In this document: positions 15,852 to 24,346 of the stretch, in pieces | Position numbering within the stretch: the first letter of the stretch is position 1 | Layout of the letters: every line of letters starts with the position of its first letter | Assembly (NCBI RefSeq): GCF_014656215.1 | Contig: NZ_BNBZ01000013.1 | Span: 124,001-188,000, forward strand | Direction of reading: 5' to 3' | Source: Streptomyces zaomyceticus | GTDB lineage: Bacteria; Actinomycetota; Actinomycetes; Streptomycetales; Streptomycetaceae | Length of the DNA stretch: 64,000 bases | Translations under genes and position numbers: made by a program | The notes under the pieces: model-generated | The model's database searches: none | What the model was told of the DNA's origin: nothing | What the model saw: the letters and a program-made list of their open reading frames with translations, nothing else

Positions 15852-16647
15852 CGAGGGTCTGCCGGACGAGCTGAGAGAGCTGGGACGGCGGCTGCGGGTG
15901 CCGGACGTGGACGGGGAGTCGATGGCCGAGCGGGTGCTCGCGCAGCTCCTCGCCGAGCGGGTGCCGACTCCCGAGCCCGTGCCCGTGCCGGTCCGGCGGC
16001 GGTGGTGGGCGGCCGTGCGGGGGTGGGCGCGGGAGCGGTGGCGGGCCCTGGTGGCCGGGCTGACCGGGGTGCTGATCGTGCTGGTGCTCACACCGCCGGT
16101 GCGGGCGGCGGTGGCGGACTGGTTCGGCTTCGGCGGGGTGACCGTGCGGTACGACCCGGACGGGCGCCGCCCGCCGGCCGGGGGCGCGGTGCCGGGGTGC
16201 CCGGAGCCGGTGCCGCCGGCGGAGGCGGGGCGGCTGGCGGGCTTCGAGCCGCTGATACCGAAGGCGCTGGGCGCGCCGGACGCGGTCGCGGTGACGGGGT
16301 CGGCCGAGCGGGGCCGGGCGGTGATCAGTCTGTGCTGGCGCGACGGGGCGCGGACGGTCCGGCTCGACGAGTTCCCGGCCCGTCTGGACCTCGGCTTCGC
16401 CAAGCAGGTCAGGGTCCATCCGGAGTGGGTCGATCTCCCGGACGGGGCGCAGGGCTACTGGTTCGCCGCCCCGCACCTGCTGACCTTTCCGATGACGGAC
16501 GGGACGGGCTCGGCCTGGACGCATGAGGTCCGCACGGCGGGCCCCACCCTTCTCTGGACGAGGAGCGGGGGCGCGCTCACCTTCCGGCTGGAAGGCATAC
16601 CGGACCGTGAGGAGGCCCGGCGGGCGGCGGAGTCGGTGGGCGGCTGA
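15844..16647 (+). CDS. Single-pass membrane protein paired with the ECF sigma factor (putative anti-sigma)
   Basis: A 267-residue protein: cytosolic N-terminus of about 60 residues rich in Leu/Glu/Arg, one helix at about 66-85 (ALVAGLTGVLIVLVL), and a 180-residue outer domain containing two Cys (GCPEPVPP and ISLCWRDG) that could form a disulfide. No zinc-binding anti-sigma H-x-x-x-C-x-x-C motif is visible. The GTG at 15844 lies 8 bases inside the sigma gene with GAGG upstream, so translation is coupled. By topology and position it is a candidate anti-sigma or surface sensor; sequence alone does not prove this. Confidence 0.7.
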   Translation: MADEGLPDELRELGRRLRVPDVDGESMAERVLAQLLAERVPTPEPVPVPVRRRWWAAVRGWARERWRALVAGLTGVLIVLVLTPPVRAAVADWFGFGGVTVRYDPDGRRPPAGGAVPGCPEPVPPAEAGRLAGFEPLIPKALGAPDAVAVTGSAERGRAVISLCWRDGARTVRLDEFPARLDLGFAKQVRVHPEWVDLPDGAQGYWFAAPHLLTFPMTDGTGSAWTHEVRTAGPTLLWTRSGGALTFRLEGIPDREEARRAAESVGG

Positions 16648-16677
16648 CCGGTGGGGGCCGCTGACCGGCGGGGCGGG

Positions 16678-16713
16678 CCCGGGTGGCCGGCCCTGGAGGG
16701 GCCACCACCCGGG
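16678..16713. terminator. Hairpin terminator between convergent genes
   Basis: CCCGGGTGG (16678-16686) pairs with CCACCCGGG (16705-16713), with further inner G/C pairing. It sits between the sigma-partner gene and the 3' end of glyA and can serve both directions. Confidence 0.65.
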
Positions 16714-16727
16714 CGCCGCCACGAGGG

Positions 16728-18005
16728 TCAGACCGGGAGGCCCGGGGCCGGGAAGGCGGCCAGGAGGTCGGCGACCTCCGCGCGGACGGCGGCGAGGGCC
16801 TGCTCGTCGCCCTTGCCGGCGGCGGCGACACCGCGGTCGATCCAGTCGGCGACGAGCGTCATGTGCTCCGGGGCGAGGCCCCGGGAGGTGAGGGAGGGGG
16901 TGCCGATGCGAATGCCGGAGGGGTCGAAGGGCTTCCGGGTGTCGTAGGGAACGGTGTTGTAGTTGACGACGATGCCCGCCCGGTCGAGGGCCTTCGCGGC
17001 GATCTTGCCCGGGACCTGCTTGGGGGTGAGGTCCATCAGGATCAGATGGTTGTCGGTGCCGCCGGAGACCAGGTCGAAGCCGCGGGCGAGGAGTGCCTCG
17101 GCGAGGGCCTTGGCGTTGGCGACGACGGCGTGGGCGTAGTCGCGGAAGGAGGGCTGGGAGGCCTCGCGGAGGGCGACGGCGATCGCGGCGGTGGTCTGGT
17201 TGTGCGGGCCGCCCTGGAGGCCGGGGAAGACGGCCTTGTCGAGCGCCTTGGCGTGCTCCTCGCGGGACATCAGCATGGCGCCTCGCGGGCCGCGCAGGGT
17301 CTTGTGGGTGGTCGTGGAGATCACGTCCACGTGCGGGACCGGGGACGGGTGGGCGCCGCCCGCGACGAGGCCGGCGATGTGGGCGATGTCGGCGACGAGT
17401 ACGGCGCCGGCCTCGCGGGCGATCTCGCCGAAGGCGGCGAAGTCGATCGTGCGGGGCAGCGCGGTGCCGCCGCAGAAGATCACCTTGGGCCGTTCCTTGA
17501 GGGCCAGCTCGCGGACCTCGTCGAAGTCGATGAGGCCGGTGTCGTGGCGGACGCCGTACTGGACGCCGCGGAACCACTTGCCGGTGGCGGAGACGCCCCA
17601 GCCGTGGGTGAGGTGGCCGCCCATCGGCAGGGCCATGCCCATGACGGTGTCGCCGGGCTCGGCGAAGGCGAGGTAGACGGCGAGGTTGGCCGGGGAGCCG
17701 GAGTAGGGCTGGACGTTGGCGTGCTCGACGCCGAAGACGGCCTTCGCGCGCTCGACGGCGAGGGTCTCGACCTGGTCGATGTTCTGCTGGCCCTCGTAGT
17801 AGCGGCGGCCGGGGTAGCCCTCGCTGTACTTGTTCTGGAGGACGGTGCCGGAGGCCTCAAGCACGGCGGCGGAGACGTAGTTCTCGCTGGGGATGAGGCG
17901 CAGGGTCTCCGCCTGGAGACGTTCCTCGGCGCCGACGAGAGCGGCGAGCTCGGGGTCGGCGGCGGTGAGCGCGGGGTGGGTGTACGGGTGCTGCGGGGCG
18001 GTCAT
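16728..18005 (-). CDS. glyA: Serine hydroxymethyltransferase
   Basis: A 425-residue PLP enzyme converting serine and tetrahydrofolate to glycine and 5,10-methylene-THF, the main one-carbon entry point. It shows ETLRLIPSENYVS, the YPGRRYYEGQQNID segment, HANVQPYSGSPAN, the PLP lysine in STTTHKTLRGPRG (about 235) and FPGLQGGPHNQ. Length is normal. The ATG at 18005 has GGAGGAC upstream. Its 286-bp leader carries a ZTP riboswitch aptamer, so expression should respond to the purine intermediate ZMP/ZTP, which accumulates when 10-formyl-THF is scarce. This links it to folD, purN and purH elsewhere in the window. Confidence 0.96.
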   Translation of the reverse strand: MTAPQHPYTHPALTAADPELAALVGAEERLQAETLRLIPSENYVSAAVLEASGTVLQNKYSEGYPGRRYYEGQQNIDQVETLAVERAKAVFGVEHANVQPYSGSPANLAVYLAFAEPGDTVMGMALPMGGHLTHGWGVSATGKWFRGVQYGVRHDTGLIDFDEVRELALKERPKVIFCGGTALPRTIDFAAFGEIAREAGAVLVADIAHIAGLVAGGAHPSPVPHVDVISTTTHKTLRGPRGAMLMSREEHAKALDKAVFPGLQGGPHNQTTAAIAVALREASQPSFRDYAHAVVANAKALAEALLARGFDLVSGGTDNHLILMDLTPKQVPGKIAAKALDRAGIVVNYNTVPYDTRKPFDPSGIRIGTPSLTSRGLAPEHMTLVADWIDRGVAAAGKGDEQALAAVRAEVADLLAAFPAPGLPV

Positions 18006-18065
18006 GGTGGTGTCCTCCGGGCGTCGGCGGGCCCCGGGGCACTGCGTGGGAGGCGCGGCGCCACG

Positions 18066-18163
18066 CGGGACTTCGGTCCCGTGACGCCCAGGCGGGCGGC
18101 GTCTCGTGTGGTCTGCCGCGCACGGCTCCCCCGGGGTCGTTTCCCCGTTCGCCAGTCGCCGTG
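18066..18163 (-). ncRNA. ZTP riboswitch (pfl motif) in the glyA leader
   Basis: On the minus strand, CACGGC (from 18163) pairs with GCCGTG (ending 18121). Within are the conserved GACTGGCGAAC, a GGGG/CCCC inner stem and GGGGGAGCC. After a short linker come CCGCCCGCCTGGGC and the stem GACGCC/GGCGTC (18083-18103). These are the two conserved subdomains of the ZTP aptamer, and glyA is a classic target. A CGGGAC-CGAA-GTCCCG hairpin (18066-18081) follows immediately and is the likely expression platform; it lacks a T run. Confidence 0.88.
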
Positions 18164-18291
18164 CGTGTTTTCAGAGTAGCGGGCGCGCCGCGCGCGAGGT
18201 TTCCCCGTCCGGTATCCGAGCGACGATAGAAACAGGGGCCACACCCCCTCGTCGGGGTCATCCCCCGAGCCGCAGGACGAACGGAGATCCC

Positions 18292-19500
18292 GTGTCGAGC
18301 ACACAAGACGCGATCGCTTCGGCGGAGGCGCACAGCGCACACAACTACCACCCCCTGCCGGTCGTCGTCGCCTCGGCGGACGGCGCCTGGCTGACCGATG
18401 TCGAGGGGCGCCGCTATCTCGACATGCTCGCCGGATACTCGGCGCTCAACTTCGGGCACTGCAACCGGCGTCTGGTCGACGCGGCGAAGGCCCAGCTGGA
18501 GCGGGTGACGCTGACCTCGCGCGCCTTCCACCATGACCGGTTCGCCGAGTTCTGCACCCGGCTCGCCGAGCTGTGCGGCAAGGAGGCCGTGCTGCCGATG
18601 AACACCGGTGCGGAGGCCGTGGAGACGGCCGTGAAGACCGCCCGGAAGTGGGGGTACGAGGTGAAGGGCGTGCCGGACGGGCACGCGAAGATCGTGGTCG
18701 CGGCGAACAACTTCCACGGCCGGACGACGACGATCGTCAGCTTCTCCACGGACCACGAGGCCCGGGACCACTACGGCCCGTACACGCCGGGGTTCGAGAT
18801 CGTGCCGTACGGGGATCTGACGGCGATGGAGGCGGCGGTCACCGAGAACACGGTGGCCGTGCTGCTCGAACCGATCCAGGGCGAGGCGGGGGTTCTGGTC
18901 CCGCCGGCCGGCTATCTGGCGGGGGTGCGGGAGCTGACCCTCCGGCGGAACGTGCTGTTCATGGCGGACGAGATCCAGTCGGGTCTGGGCCGGACGGGCA
19001 GGACGTTCGCGTGCGAGCACGAGGGTGTGGTGCCCGATGTGTACATCCTCGGGAAGGCGCTGGGCGGTGGCGTGGTGCCGGTGTCGGCGGTGGTCGCCGA
19101 CCGGGATGTGCTCGGGGTGTTCCGGCCGGGTGAGCACGGTTCGACGTTCGGCGGGAACCCGCTGGCCTGTGCGGTGGCCCTCGAGGTGATCGCGATGCTG
19201 CGGACGGGCGAGTACCAGGAGCGGGCGGCGGAGCTGGGCGAGCACCTCCACGCGGAGCTGGGGCTGCTCGTGGGCGGCGGGGCGGTGGAGGCGGTGCGCG
19301 GGCGCGGTCTGTGGGCCGGGGTGGACATCGCGCCGTCGCACGGCACGGGCCGGGAGATCTCGGAGCGGCTGATGGGGCGGGGTGTGCTGGTGAAGGACAC
19401 CCACGGCTCGACGATCCGGATCGCGCCGCCGCTGGTCATCTCGAAGGAGGATCTGGACTGGGGGCTGGAGCAGCTGCGGGGCGTCCTGTCGGAGGACTGA
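18292..19500 (+). CDS. rocD: Ornithine--oxo-acid transaminase
   Basis: A 402-residue class III PLP aminotransferase transferring the delta-amino group of ornithine to 2-oxoglutarate (arginine/ornithine catabolism to glutamate semialdehyde). Features: HNYHPLPVVV at the N-terminus, YLDMLAGYSALNFGHCN, MNTGAEAVETAVK, EPIQGEAGV, MADEIQSGLGRTG, and the PLP lysine in LGKALGGG (about 262), all typical of RocD. The GTG start has ACGGAG upstream; upstream in-frame codons run through the glyA leader and are rejected. It is divergent from glyA and stands alone, with no other arginine-catabolism gene visible nearby. Confidence 0.92.
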   Translation: MSSTQDAIASAEAHSAHNYHPLPVVVASADGAWLTDVEGRRYLDMLAGYSALNFGHCNRRLVDAAKAQLERVTLTSRAFHHDRFAEFCTRLAELCGKEAVLPMNTGAEAVETAVKTARKWGYEVKGVPDGHAKIVVAANNFHGRTTTIVSFSTDHEARDHYGPYTPGFEIVPYGDLTAMEAAVTENTVAVLLEPIQGEAGVLVPPAGYLAGVRELTLRRNVLFMADEIQSGLGRTGRTFACEHEGVVPDVYILGKALGGGVVPVSAVVADRDVLGVFRPGEHGSTFGGNPLACAVALEVIAMLRTGEYQERAAELGEHLHAELGLLVGGGAVEAVRGRGLWAGVDIAPSHGTGREISERLMGRGVLVKDTHGSTIRIAPPLVISKEDLDWGLEQLRGVLSED

Positions 19501-19556
19501 CGCAATCCGCTCGGGAGGGCGGCGGACGCGGGGTCGGACCGGAGCAACTCGGGCCA

Positions 19557-19586
19557 TTGACACGGCAGTTGGTCTAGGCCAATGAT
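19557..19586 (+). promoter_or_regulatory. Vegetative promoter of the polysaccharide deacetylase gene
   Basis: TTGACA (19557-19562), 18 bases, AATGAT (19581-19586). The ATG at 19593 is 6 bases past the -10 box, so a leaderless mRNA is likely; no ribosome site is visible. Confidence 0.6.
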
Positions 19587-19592
19587 GCGGCC

Positions 19593-20288
19593 ATGCCGAG
19601 ACTCCGTCTGCGTCACGCCGTGCGTGCCGCGCTCGCCGCCCTCGTCCCCCTCGCGCTCCTCGGCGCGGTCACGGGACCCGCGCACGCCGCCCCGAAGGCG
19701 GCCTGGCCCGAGCCCGTCCCGGTGGTCTCGCACATCGAGACCACCGACCCCGTCGTCTTCATCACCATCGACGACGGCTGGTTCCACGACCCCGCCGCGG
19801 CGAAGCTGCTGCTCGACCGCCGGGTGCCCGCCTCGCTCTTCCTGCTGCCCGGCGCCTACTCGTACGACTCCGGCTACTTCCACACCCTGCTGAACCGGGG
19901 CAGTTCCCGCGTCGAGAACCACACGGTCAACCACCCGGACCTGACCACCCTCGACGCCGCCGGCCAGAAGGCGGAGGTCTGCGGGGCGCGCGACCAGCAC
20001 CTCGCCCGGTTCGGCGACGGCCCGCGGCTGCTCCGGCCGCCGTACGGCGTCTACGACGCGACCACCCTGACCACGGCCCGCGCCTGCGGGGCGAAGGCGC
20101 TGGTGACCTGGACGTACGACCTCACGACCTGGGGCCAGTGGACCCCGCCGACGCCGACGCTCAAGGCCGGCGACATCATCCTGCTGCACTTCAACGAGAC
20201 CCTGGAGCAGGACCTGCGGCGGGCCCTGGACGCGGCCGAGGCCGCCGGACTGAGGCCCGCGCCGCTCAGGGAGTACGTCCCCGAGTAG
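19593..20288 (+). CDS. Secreted polysaccharide deacetylase (NodB homology)
   Basis: A 231-residue secreted enzyme. A signal peptide spans about 1-32 (Arg-rich start, ALAALVPLALLGAV, then GPAHAAP). The NodB domain follows: catalytic/metal Asp pair in FITIDDGWF (Asp60, Asp61), metal-binding His110 and His114 in NHTVNH, RPPYG near 150, and LHFNE near 205. These carbohydrate-esterase family 4 enzymes remove N-acetyl groups from peptidoglycan or chitin-like polymers; which one cannot be decided here. It stands alone behind a TTGACA promoter, convergent with the next gene. Confidence 0.9.
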   Translation: MPRLRLRHAVRAALAALVPLALLGAVTGPAHAAPKAAWPEPVPVVSHIETTDPVVFITIDDGWFHDPAAAKLLLDRRVPASLFLLPGAYSYDSGYFHTLLNRGSSRVENHTVNHPDLTTLDAAGQKAEVCGARDQHLARFGDGPRLLRPPYGVYDATTLTTARACGAKALVTWTYDLTTWGQWTPPTPTLKAGDIILLHFNETLEQDLRRALDAAEAAGLRPAPLREYVPE

Positions 20289-20332
20289 ACGCAACGGCCA
20301 CCGGAGGGCCCCGAGGACCTTCCGGACACCCC

Positions 20333-21517
20333 TCAGAGGATCACGTGCGGGAGGAAGCGGGCGTACTCGTCGGTGACGAGCCCCGCCGACTCCCGTATCC
20401 CGAGCCCCGCCGCCTCGTCCTCGACGACCCACGCGCCGAGCACCACCCGGTTGCCGTCGAAGTCGGGCAGCGGGGCCAGCTCCTGGTAGCAGCAGGGCTC
20501 CCCGTCCCGTACGAACGGCTCCGTGCCGGCCTCGTGCAGGGTGACACCGGCGCCCTCGCGGCCGAGCAGCGGCTTGGCGACCCAGCCGTTGGTCGTGGCG
20601 AGTTCGCGCGGCCCGTCGAGGTAGGCGGGCAGCAGGTTGGGGTGGCCCGGGTACAGCTCCCACAGGATCGCCAGGAGCGCCTTGTTGGAGAGCAGCATCT
20701 TCCAGGCGGGCTCGATCCAGCAGGTCGTGCCCGTGCCGCCGCCGTTGTCGAGGGTGCTCAGGACGTGCCCGCCGAAGCGGTCGGTGGTCAGCCACTCCCA
20801 CGGGTAGAGCTTGAAGCAGCTGCGGATGAAGCGGAGCCGGTCGTCGACGAAGCGGCGGGAGAGCCGGTCCCAGCCGATCCGCTCGACGGAGAGCGCCTCG
20901 GTCTCGAGCCCGGCCTGCTGGGCGGTCTCGCGCAGATACGCGACCGTCATCAGATCCTCACCGAGCTCGTCGCCGTCCGAGTGCGCGAAGTGGAGGGGGC
21001 CGGGAGGCAGCAGGTGGGCCTGCTTCTTCCAGGCGTCGACGAGACGTTCGTGGAGCGAGTTCCACTGGTCGGCGCCGGGGAACCGTTCCTCCATCCAGAA
21101 CCACTGCGGGCTCGCGGCCTCCACCAGCGAGGTCGGGGTGTCGGCGTTGTACTCCAGCATCTTGGCCGGGCCCGTACCGTCGTAGCGCAGATCGAACCGC
21201 CCGTAGAGGGAGGGGAGTTCCGCACGGCGCCGCCAGGACTCGGCGACCAGGGACACCAGCTTCGGATCGGTGAGACCGAGCTCGGCGAACCGGTCCCGCT
21301 CGACGATGTGAGCGGCCGCCGCCAGGCACATCGCGTGCAGCTCCTCGACGACCTCCTCCAGGGCCTCGACCTCGGGCAGGGTGAAGGAGTAGTAGGCGCT
21401 CTCGTCCCAGTACGGGCGCAGCGAACCGTCCGGGTAGCGGGTCAGCGGGTAGACGAGCCCCTGCTCCTCCACCGTCTCCTGCCAGCCGGGCCGGGGCTCG
21501 ATCGTGTGCCGTCGCAT
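20333..21517 (-). CDS. Glutathionylspermidine synthase family protein (YgiC-like ATP-grasp ligase)
   Basis: A 394-residue ATP-grasp ligase. It matches the C-terminal synthetase region of GSP synthase and E. coli YgiC/YjfC: PGWQETVEEQGLVY, PYWDESAYYSFTLPEVE, GRFDLRYDG, AKMLEYNADTPTSLVEAA, EPAWKMLLSNKALL, VAKPLLGREGAG and CCYQELAPLPDFDG. Length fits the stand-alone form without the amidase domain. Actinobacteria use mycothiol rather than glutathione, so the true acceptor is unlikely to be glutathionylspermidine. The start lies 14 bases after the small lipoprotein gene, forming an operon comparable to ygiB-ygiC. Confidence 0.85.
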   Translation of the reverse strand: MRRHTIEPRPGWQETVEEQGLVYPLTRYPDGSLRPYWDESAYYSFTLPEVEALEEVVEELHAMCLAAAAHIVERDRFAELGLTDPKLVSLVAESWRRRAELPSLYGRFDLRYDGTGPAKMLEYNADTPTSLVEAASPQWFWMEERFPGADQWNSLHERLVDAWKKQAHLLPPGPLHFAHSDGDELGEDLMTVAYLRETAQQAGLETEALSVERIGWDRLSRRFVDDRLRFIRSCFKLYPWEWLTTDRFGGHVLSTLDNGGGTGTTCWIEPAWKMLLSNKALLAILWELYPGHPNLLPAYLDGPRELATTNGWVAKPLLGREGAGVTLHEAGTEPFVRDGEPCCYQELAPLPDFDGNRVVLGAWVVEDEAAGLGIRESAGLVTDEYARFLPHVIL

Positions 21518-21531
21518 GTGCCGGGCCTCTC

Positions 21532-21831
21532 TCAGCCGCCGCCGGAACCGGAGCAGCCGAAGCCGCCGGTGTCGACGGCCTTCTTGTCGAAGCTGCCGCC
21601 GCTCACCTGCTTGTCGCGCACGGAACCGCCGTAGTAGTACGAGCCACGGGTGCTCGTGCCGCCGTTGTCGTCGTCACCGCCGCCACCGCTCTCGCACTCG
21701 TAGCGGGGCAGTTCCTCCCGGGTCAGCGGGTCGACACACCGCTTGTCCGGCTCGGAGCCGCACGCGGTGATCGTCGCCGCGAGCACGCCCATCCCGCCGA
21801 GCACCACCGTGCTCGACCTCAGCCTGCGCAT
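21532..21831 (-). CDS. Small Gly/Ser-rich lipoprotein upstream of the YgiC-like ligase
   Basis: A 99-residue protein with a lipoprotein signal peptide (MRRLRSS, hydrophobic stretch, lipobox ITAC with Cys24). The mature part is short and low-complexity: DPLTREELPRYECE, a Gly/Asp run, RGSYYYGGS, and a C-terminal TGGFGCSGSGGG. It is exported and lipid-anchored on the outer face of the membrane. The end resembles the RGGFG tail of E. coli YgiB, whose gene also precedes ygiC, but overall similarity is too weak for a firm family call. The ATG at 21831 has GGGGAGG eight bases upstream. Confidence 0.75.
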   Translation of the reverse strand: MRRLRSSTVVLGGMGVLAATITACGSEPDKRCVDPLTREELPRYECESGGGGDDDNGGTSTRGSYYYGGSVRDKQVSGGSFDKKAVDTGGFGCSGSGGG

Positions 21832-21965
21832 GTCCGTCGCCTCCCCTTCGCGGTCGCGACCTTCCGCGGTCACACCGGCCGCCGTTCCCGCTTGTCGCGT
21901 TCACGTCTGTCGCGACCGCACAGTGTAGGCCGGTGATTTCCAGCCGCAACGCCTAGAGTCTTTTC

Positions 21966-22823
21966 GTGCTACTAGGGATGATTTGCGCGCTCGCCTCGTC
22001 CGTCTGCTTCGGCGCCGCCTCGGTTCTCCAGGCGATGGGCGCCCGCGCCGCGACACCGGGGACCGGAGGTGGCGTCGACGTCACCCTGATGTGGCGGGCG
22101 CTGCGCCAGTGGCGGTATCTCGTCGGACTCGGCCTGGACGGAACGGGGTTCGTCCTCCAGATCATCGCCCTGCGGACCCTGCCCATCTACGCGGTGGGCG
22201 CCGCGCTCGCCGCGAGCCTGGCGGTCACGGCGGTCATCTCCTCCCGGGTCCTGCGGGTGCGGCTGCGCCGGATCGAGTGGACGGCCGTGGCCGTGGTCTG
22301 CCTGGGGCTCGGGATGCTCGCCCTCGCCTCCGGGAAGGAGGGCCACCGGGACGGCTCGGAGTGGATGCGCTGGGCGCTGCTCGGGATCTCCTTCGGGGTG
22401 CTGCTGCTCGGCGTCGTGGGCGGCCGGCTGCCGGAGAAGCCCCGCGCACTGGTCCTCGGCCTCGGGGCGGGCTTCGGCTTCGGGGTGGTGGAGATCGCGG
22501 TCCGCCTGATCGACGGCATCGATTTCGCCGACCCGGTCTGGTACGCGCTGCTGGTGGGCGGCGGCTCCGCCTTCCTCCTGCTGACCTCGGCGCTCCAGCG
22601 CGGCTCGGTGACCACGGCGACGGCGGGCGCGGTGCTCGGCGAGACGGTCGGCCCGGCGATCGTCGGGGTGGTCTGGCTCGGCGACCGCACACGCGAGGGC
22701 CTGGGCTGGCTGGCGATCCTGGGCTTCGCCGTCGCGGTGGCGGGCTCCCTGGTCCTTGCCCGCTTCGGCGAGCCGCCGGAGGTCGACCCGGCCGGGAAGC
22801 CCGTGGCCGCGGGCACCGCCTAG
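21966..22823 (+). CDS. DMT-family (EamA-like) membrane transporter
   Basis: A 285-residue protein with nine to ten hydrophobic helices and two related halves, typical of drug/metabolite transporters: FGAASVLQAMGARA in helix 1, TLPIYAVGAALAASLAVTAVISSRVL closing the first half, and a matching TTATAGAVLGETVGPAIVGVVWLGDR in the second. The substrate is unknown. The GTG start is 6 bases past TAGAGT (21954-21959), a leaderless arrangement. It is divergent from the lipoprotein gene; the gap holds a GGTCGCGACC palindrome (21852-21861). Confidence 0.85.
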   Translation: MLLGMICALASSVCFGAASVLQAMGARAATPGTGGGVDVTLMWRALRQWRYLVGLGLDGTGFVLQIIALRTLPIYAVGAALAASLAVTAVISSRVLRVRLRRIEWTAVAVVCLGLGMLALASGKEGHRDGSEWMRWALLGISFGVLLLGVVGGRLPEKPRALVLGLGAGFGFGVVEIAVRLIDGIDFADPVWYALLVGGGSAFLLLTSALQRGSVTTATAGAVLGETVGPAIVGVVWLGDRTREGLGWLAILGFAVAVAGSLVLARFGEPPEVDPAGKPVAAGTA

Positions 22824-22857
22824 GGGTGCCCGGAAAGTACTGTCTGGAACCCCGGGC

Positions 22858-24300
22858 TCACGACACCCCCTGGGGCAGCACCCGGCACAGGCTCCGGAGG
22901 GCGCCCTGCCAGCCGCTGTCCGGGGGTGTCGCATAGCCGACGACGAGACCGTCCAGGGTCGCCGGCACGGTGGGGCGGCGGAACTGGTTGACGCCCTGGA
23001 CCGCGAGGCCGTTCCAGGCGGCGGCCCGCAGGACGTCCTGCTCCGTGCCGGGCGGCAGGGTCAGGACCGCGTGGAGCCCGGCCGCGATCCCGCCGATCCT
23101 CGTCTCCGGCGAGTGCGCGGACACCGCCGCCACCAGCTGGTCACGGCGCCGCCGGTAGCGCAGCCGCATCGCCCGGACGTGCCGGTCGTACGCCCCCGAG
23201 CCGAGGAACTCCGCGAACGCCAGCTGGTCCGGCGCGCCGGGGACCAGGTTCGCGCCGCTCTTCGCCGCCACCACCTCGCCCACCAGGCTCTCCGGCAACA
23301 CCATCCAGGCGAGCCGCAGGCCGGGGGCGAGGGACTTGCTCGCGGTGCCGAGGTAGACGACCCGCTCGGGGTCGAGGCCCTGGAGCGCGCCCACCGGCTG
23401 TCTGTCGTACCGGAACTCGCCGTCGTAGTCGTCCTCCAGGACGAGGCCGCCCGAGGCGCGCGCCCAGTCGACGACCGCGGCCCGCCGGTCCGGGGGCAGC
23501 GCGCCGCCCAGCGGGAACTGGTGGGCCGCCGTCATCAGGACGGCCCCGACCGGTCCGGGCCCGGCTCCCGACCCGTCCGACAACTCCTCGACACGGGTGC
23601 CGCGTTCGTCGAAGGGCAGGACCGGGGTGCCGAGTCCCGTACGGGTGAGGAGGTCGGCGTGGAGATCGAGGCCGTACGACTCGATCGCCACGTCCGTCAC
23701 CCCGCGGCTCCGCAGCACCTGACCCATCAGCGTCAGGCCGTGCGCGAAGCCCGCGCAGACGACGATCCGCTCGGGCCGGGCGTGGACGCCCCGGGCGCGG
23801 GCGAGGTACTCGGCGAGGACGGTGCGCAGTTCGATCCGGCCGCGCGGATCTCCGTACCCGAAGGCCTCGTTCGGGGCGGCGGTGAGGGCCCGCCGGTACG
23901 CCTTGAGCCACTCCGCGCGCGGGAAGGACGCCAGGTCGGGGGTGCCGGACTTCAGGTTGTGCGCGGGCGTGGTGGACCGGGGCAGGGCGAGCGCGGGCGA
24001 GGAGGCCGGGGACGGGCGCGCCGGAGGGCGGGGCTCGGCGCGACGGGCGACCCGGGTGCCGGAGCCCTGCCGGGCCGTCAGCCAGCCCTCGGCGACGAGT
24101 TCGGCATAGGCGTCGGCGACGGTGTTACGGGCCATCCCGAGGTCGGCGGCGAGCGACCGGGAGGACGGCAGCCGGGTGCCCGCCTCCAGACGCCCGCTGC
24201 GCACCGCCTCCCGCAGGGCGTCCATGAGGCCCGCCCGCAGCCGCGGACCCCGGAGTTCCAGATGGAGATCGGCCCCGAAAGTGGCCCACTCGTTCGCCAT
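22858..24300 (-). CDS. MocR/PdxR-type GntR regulator with an aminotransferase domain
   Basis: A 480-residue fusion. The N-terminal GntR winged helix (about 12-80) reads LMDALREAVRSGRLEAGTRLPSSR, AADLGMARNTVADAYAELVAEGWL. A Pro/Ala-rich linker (about 85-115) leads to a fold-type I aminotransferase domain with FGYGDPRG, LEDDYDGEFRYD and the PLP lysine in GTASKSLAPGLRL. Such proteins sense PLP or PLP-amine adducts and control divergent genes. The ATG at 24300 is 8 bases after TATGGT. The divergent gene at 24347 starts 46 bp away, and the gap contains AATGGACCAT, a candidate recognition element. Confidence 0.9.
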   Translation of the reverse strand: MANEWATFGADLHLELRGPRLRAGLMDALREAVRSGRLEAGTRLPSSRSLAADLGMARNTVADAYAELVAEGWLTARQGSGTRVARRAEPRPPARPSPASSPALALPRSTTPAHNLKSGTPDLASFPRAEWLKAYRRALTAAPNEAFGYGDPRGRIELRTVLAEYLARARGVHARPERIVVCAGFAHGLTLMGQVLRSRGVTDVAIESYGLDLHADLLTRTGLGTPVLPFDERGTRVEELSDGSGAGPGPVGAVLMTAAHQFPLGGALPPDRRAAVVDWARASGGLVLEDDYDGEFRYDRQPVGALQGLDPERVVYLGTASKSLAPGLRLAWMVLPESLVGEVVAAKSGANLVPGAPDQLAFAEFLGSGAYDRHVRAMRLRYRRRRDQLVAAVSAHSPETRIGGIAAGLHAVLTLPPGTEQDVLRAAAWNGLAVQGVNQFRRPTVPATLDGLVVGYATPPDSGWQGALRSLCRVLPQGVS

Positions 24301-24346
24301 GCCAATGGACCATACTCCTGTGCCACCTCGCTCGTACGGTGAAGAC

